From Candidatus Sysuiplasma jiujiangense (lineage in GTDB: Archaea; Thermoplasmatota; Thermoplasmata; Sysuiplasmatales; Sysuiplasmataceae), in contig JAHEAD010000001.1 of NCBI GenBank assembly GCA_019721075.1, positions 62,001-126,000 on the forward strand: a stretch of DNA of 64,000 nt, read 5' to 3'. The notes below the pieces were generated by a model. That model had not been told where the DNA came from. It saw nothing but the letters and a program-made list of their open reading frames with translations, and made no database searches. Position numbers and translations under genes: made by a program. How positions within the stretch are numbered: the first letter of the stretch is position 1; each line of letters begins with the position of its first letter. Below are positions 61,897 through 64,000 of this stretch, in pieces.

Positions 61897-63071
61897 GGCA
61901 CCACTCCCAGACGGGCGGCCGCGGTCTCGACATCCTTGTCACCCCTGCCGCTCAGATTGATTACAATGACTGCATCCTTCGGCATGCGTCTTGCTTCTTC
62001 GACGCCCGCGTAAACAGCATGGGCGGATTCGAGCGCAGGTATTATTCCTTCGAGCTTCGAAAGGAGGCTGAAGCCTTCGAGCGCCTGGGCATCTGTGACG
62101 GCAACATACCTTGCCCTGCCGGTCTGCTGAAGAAATGCATGTTCCGGTCCTACAGAAGGATAATCAAGTCCGGCGCTTATGCTTGAAGTTTCCATGATCT
62201 GCCCGTCCTCATCCTGAAGGATTCTGCTTCTCGAACCGTGAAGGACTCCCGTGCTGCCGGCTATCAGGGGGGCGGAGTGCTTTCCTGTCCCGATGCCTTC
62301 TCCGCCCGCCTGGGCGCCAAGCAGGGAAACACTGTTATCCTTCAGGAACGGGTAGAACGCACCGATAGCGTTGCTGCCACCGCCGACGCATGCGACAATC
62401 ATGTCGGGAAGACGGCCTTCGGCAGAAAGCGACTGTTTCCTAATCTCTTTGCCTATTACGCTCTGAAAATCTCTTACTATCGTCGGATACGGATGAGGGC
62501 CGACAGCGCTTCCAAGCAGATAGTGCGTATCCTCGATGTTTGTTACCCAGTCGCGAAGGGCTTCGTTTATTGCATCTTTGAGTGTCATCGAACCGGATTC
62601 GACGGTATGCACCCTGGCACCGAGTATGTTCATGCGTATGAGATTCAGTCTCTGTCTTTCGGTGTCTTTTCTGCCCATGTATATTTCGGTTCTGATGCCG
62701 AGAGCGGCACCGGCTATGGCAGCGGCAACGCCATGCTGCCCCGCCCCGGTTTCAGCAATTATTCTGGTCTTTCCCATCGCCTGGGTAAGCAGTGCCTGTC
62801 CCATGACATTATTGAATTTATGGGCTCCCCCATGCAGCAGATCTTCCCTCTTGAGATATATCTTCGCGCCTCCGGCATAATCGGTCATCCTTTCCGCAAA
62901 ATAGAGTGGTGTAGGTCTTCCGCCGAAATTGGCATAATAGTAGCTGAGTTTCGAGCGAAATTCGCTGTCATGCCTGAATTTGCGGTATGCTTTTTCCAGT
63001 TCATCGAGCGCAGTTACAAGCGTTTCAGGCACGTACCTTCCACCGAACTCACCAAACCAACCTTTAGGCAT
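61893..63071 (-). CDS. trpB: Tryptophan synthase beta subunit (TrpB1 type)
   Basis: A 392-residue PLP enzyme that condenses indole with serine to tryptophan. The PLP lysine is in the segment HGGAHKFNN, the phosphate cradle is [10 protein letters not shown], and AETGAGQHG contains the Glu that orients indole. The start [16 protein letters not shown] is the family N-terminus; this ATG (63071) overlaps the end of trpF by eight bases. A longer reading to 63155 would overlap trpF by 90 bases and is rejected. It is the standard TrpB1 that pairs with TrpA. Confidence 0.97.
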   Translation of the reverse strand: MPKGWFGEFGGRYVPETLVTALDELEKAYRKFRHDSEFRSKLSYYYANFGGRPTPLYFAERMTDYAGGAKIYLKREDLLHGGAHKFNNVMGQALLTQAMGKTRIIAETGAGQHGVAAAIAGAALGIRTEIYMGRKDTERQRLNLIRMNILGARVHTVESGSMTLKDAINEALRDWVTNIEDTHYLLGSAVGPHPYPTIVRDFQSVIGKEIRKQSLSAEGRLPDMIVACVGGGSNAIGAFYPFLKDNSVSLLGAQAGGEGIGTGKHSAPLIAGSTGVLHGSRSRILQDEDGQIMETSSISAGLDYPSVGPEHAFLQQTGRARYVAVTDAQALEGFSLLSKLEGIIPALESAHAVYAGVEEARRMPKDAVIVINLSGRGDKDVETAAARLGVVP

Positions 63072-63693
63072 TGTAATTCTCCCTTGCCCTTGCAATAAAC
63101 CGTCTGACCAGATCTCTAGATTTTGCACCCCGGCTTTCCACGCCGGACGAAACATCTACTGCAGCGGGTTTCACCATAGATACTGCATTAGCGACGTTTT
63201 TCTCATTCAGTCCGCCGGAAAGCATGAGCCTGGCAGGATGTATTCTTTCCCTTATCGCAGAAGTGACGTTCCAGTCATGAACTCTGCCCGTTCCGCCGCT
63301 TGTCCCGCCGGAAAAGGTATCCGCAATAACCATGTCCGATGCGGAAGCTATAACCGCTGCTTCATCAATCCGGTTGCTGTCCGGAGCAATTAGGCATATC
63401 AGGCCGGACGAAATCGTGTTCCTCAGATGAATTATTTCCTCACCGGACAGAAGCGTGTGCACCTGGATGTAATCCGGATGAAGGAGCCGGTCAATACGTT
63501 CCAGCAACTTCGCCTCAGGTGAACGGACAACCGCGACTGTCTTTGCAAAGTCTGATGCAAGTTTGAAGAGAGGCTTCGCTTCTTCAACGGTGACTGACCT
63601 GTGGGAATCGCTTACCTCGATTATGAAGCCGATGTAATCGGCAGTTCTGCATGCGCCGACATCGGCGCTTGATCGGTTTCCGCAAATCTTCAC
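63064..63693 (-). CDS. trpF: Phosphoribosylanthranilate isomerase
   Basis: A 209-residue TIM barrel that isomerises phosphoribosylanthranilate. It begins with GTG (VKICGN, the usual start with the catalytic Cys), which overlaps the trpC stop as [20 protein letters not shown] in the position of the catalytic Asp/His strand, [18 protein letters not shown] and SGGLNEKNV are conserved-type segments. It is somewhat divergent in the middle, where IQVHTL replaces the common VQLHG. Part of the trp operon. Confidence 0.9.
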   Translation of the reverse strand: MKICGNRSSADVGACRTADYIGFIIEVSDSHRSVTVEEAKPLFKLASDFAKTVAVVRSPEAKLLERIDRLLHPDYIQVHTLLSGEEIIHLRNTISSGLICLIAPDSNRIDEAAVIASASDMVIADTFSGGTSGGTGRVHDWNVTSAIRERIHPARLMLSGGLNEKNVANAVSMVKPAAVDVSSGVESRGAKSRDLVRRFIARARENYNA

Positions 63694-64000
63694 CTCCGTC
63701 GTTGCAGTAACACCTCCCTGATGCTTTTGAGCAACCCTGTGTCTCCGCCCATGACGGAAGTTCCGACAAGCACGGCGTCTGCGCCCGCAGCAAGAATGGA
63801 TTTCACCCTTTCCGCACTTCTTATTCCGCTCATGCCGATGACTGGCCTGTCCTTGCTGCATGACGAGAGTATTCTCTCACTCCTGCCTTCCTCAAGCTGA
63901 AGGGTACGCAGGTTCCTGTTATTGATTCCTATAATTTCAGCATCCGTTTCCTTGGCCTTCTCGAACTGTTCTGTAGAATTTACCTCGATGACCACTTCCA
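63690..64000 (-). CDS. trpC: Indole-3-glycerol phosphate synthase, C-terminal part (truncated by window)
   Basis: The C-terminal 103 residues of TrpC, which closes the indole ring. IIGINNRNLRTL carries the catalytic Asn-Asn/Arg segment, and VIGMSGIRSAE and GADAVLVGTSVM are the phosphate-binding strands of the barrel. The frame remains open to the end of the window, so the N-terminal part and the remaining trp genes lie beyond. The stop overlaps the trpF start by four bases. Confidence 0.95.
   Translation of the reverse strand, partial: EVVIEVNSTEQFEKAKETDAEIIGINNRNLRTLQLEEGRSERILSSCSKDRPVIGMSGIRSAERVKSILAAGADAVLVGTSVMGGDTGLLKSIREVLLQRRR

Noticed and set aside
62238-63098. 286-codon open frame on the plus strand opposite trpB
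   Set aside because: It lies wholly antisense to the well-supported trpB gene and its predicted protein has no recognisable motif; third-base bias of trpB explains the long frame.
1-64000. Mobile element, prophage or defence island
   Set aside because: No transposase, integrase, terminal inverted repeats, CRISPR repeats, restriction-modification or toxin-antitoxin pair could be recognised.

Overview
The window looks like chromosomal DNA of a euryarchaeon of the Thermoplasmata type. The evidence is an archaeal RNA polymerase subunit K followed by ribosomal protein uS2 and a MEMO-family gene, Trm5 and diphthine synthase side by side, tRNA genes with bulge-helix-bulge introns and no encoded CCA, TATA boxes placed about 25 bases before start codons (leaderless transcription), and a tricorn-factor-F1-like proline iminopeptidase. 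Coding density is high on both strands. I saw no insertion sequence, CRISPR array, prophage or integrase.

Layout. 1-3400: end of a Fe/Mn superoxide dismutase, then a polytopic membrane protein and a small membrane protein. 3400-13450: a cell-surface block with three large secreted or anchored proteins (at 4901, 7574 and 10668), a bactofilin-DUF835 fusion, a stand-alone DUF835 protein and three small regulators. 13450-15200: MEMO, uS2 and RpoK. 15500-20000: aminotransferase, acyl-CoA dehydrogenase, a tiny zinc protein, rhodanese, and an H-protein-like/TusA-like fusion. 20000-31700: a surface receptor ending in DUF835, a zincin, a class I amidotransferase-like hydrolase, a broken S9 peptidase gene, an ABC-2 exporter and an Mre11/Rad50-like pair. 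31890-32150: tRNA-Arg and tRNA-Val. 32200-38560: ZIP-like transporter opposite a HTH/ferritin-like regulator, a TauE/DUF1634 pair, a D-hydroxyacid dehydrogenase, a possible nuclease-fold protein and a flippase. 38644: tRNA-Thr with two introns. 38850-48900: RqcH, an aldehyde dehydrogenase, a structured GC-rich gap, DUF72, a CPA2 antiporter, a degenerate FtsZ-like protein, DphB, Trm5 and dUTPase. 49000-53650: a giant surface protein with a cytoplasmic roadblock/longin-like tail, directly downstream of a Ras-like GTPase gene. 53700-59400: enoyl-CoA hydratase, M20 amidohydrolase, membrane proteins, GcvH, uridine phosphorylase and proline iminopeptidase. 59550-64000: a small protein plus HAD phosphatase pair facing a trpC-F-B-A operon that runs off the end.

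The most promising candidates for undescribed biology are: (a) the GTPase and surface-protein operon; (b) three DUF835 proteins that attach the same intracellular domain to a bactofilin, to nothing, and to a transmembrane receptor; (c) the HTH plus ferritin-like regulator facing a ZIP-like transporter across a palindrome-rich gap; (d) the H-protein/TusA fusion beside a rhodanese; (e) the two-intron tRNA-Thr; and (f) an unassigned structured intergenic segment at about 42.3-42.5 kb. All functions are read from motifs and context; no database search was run.
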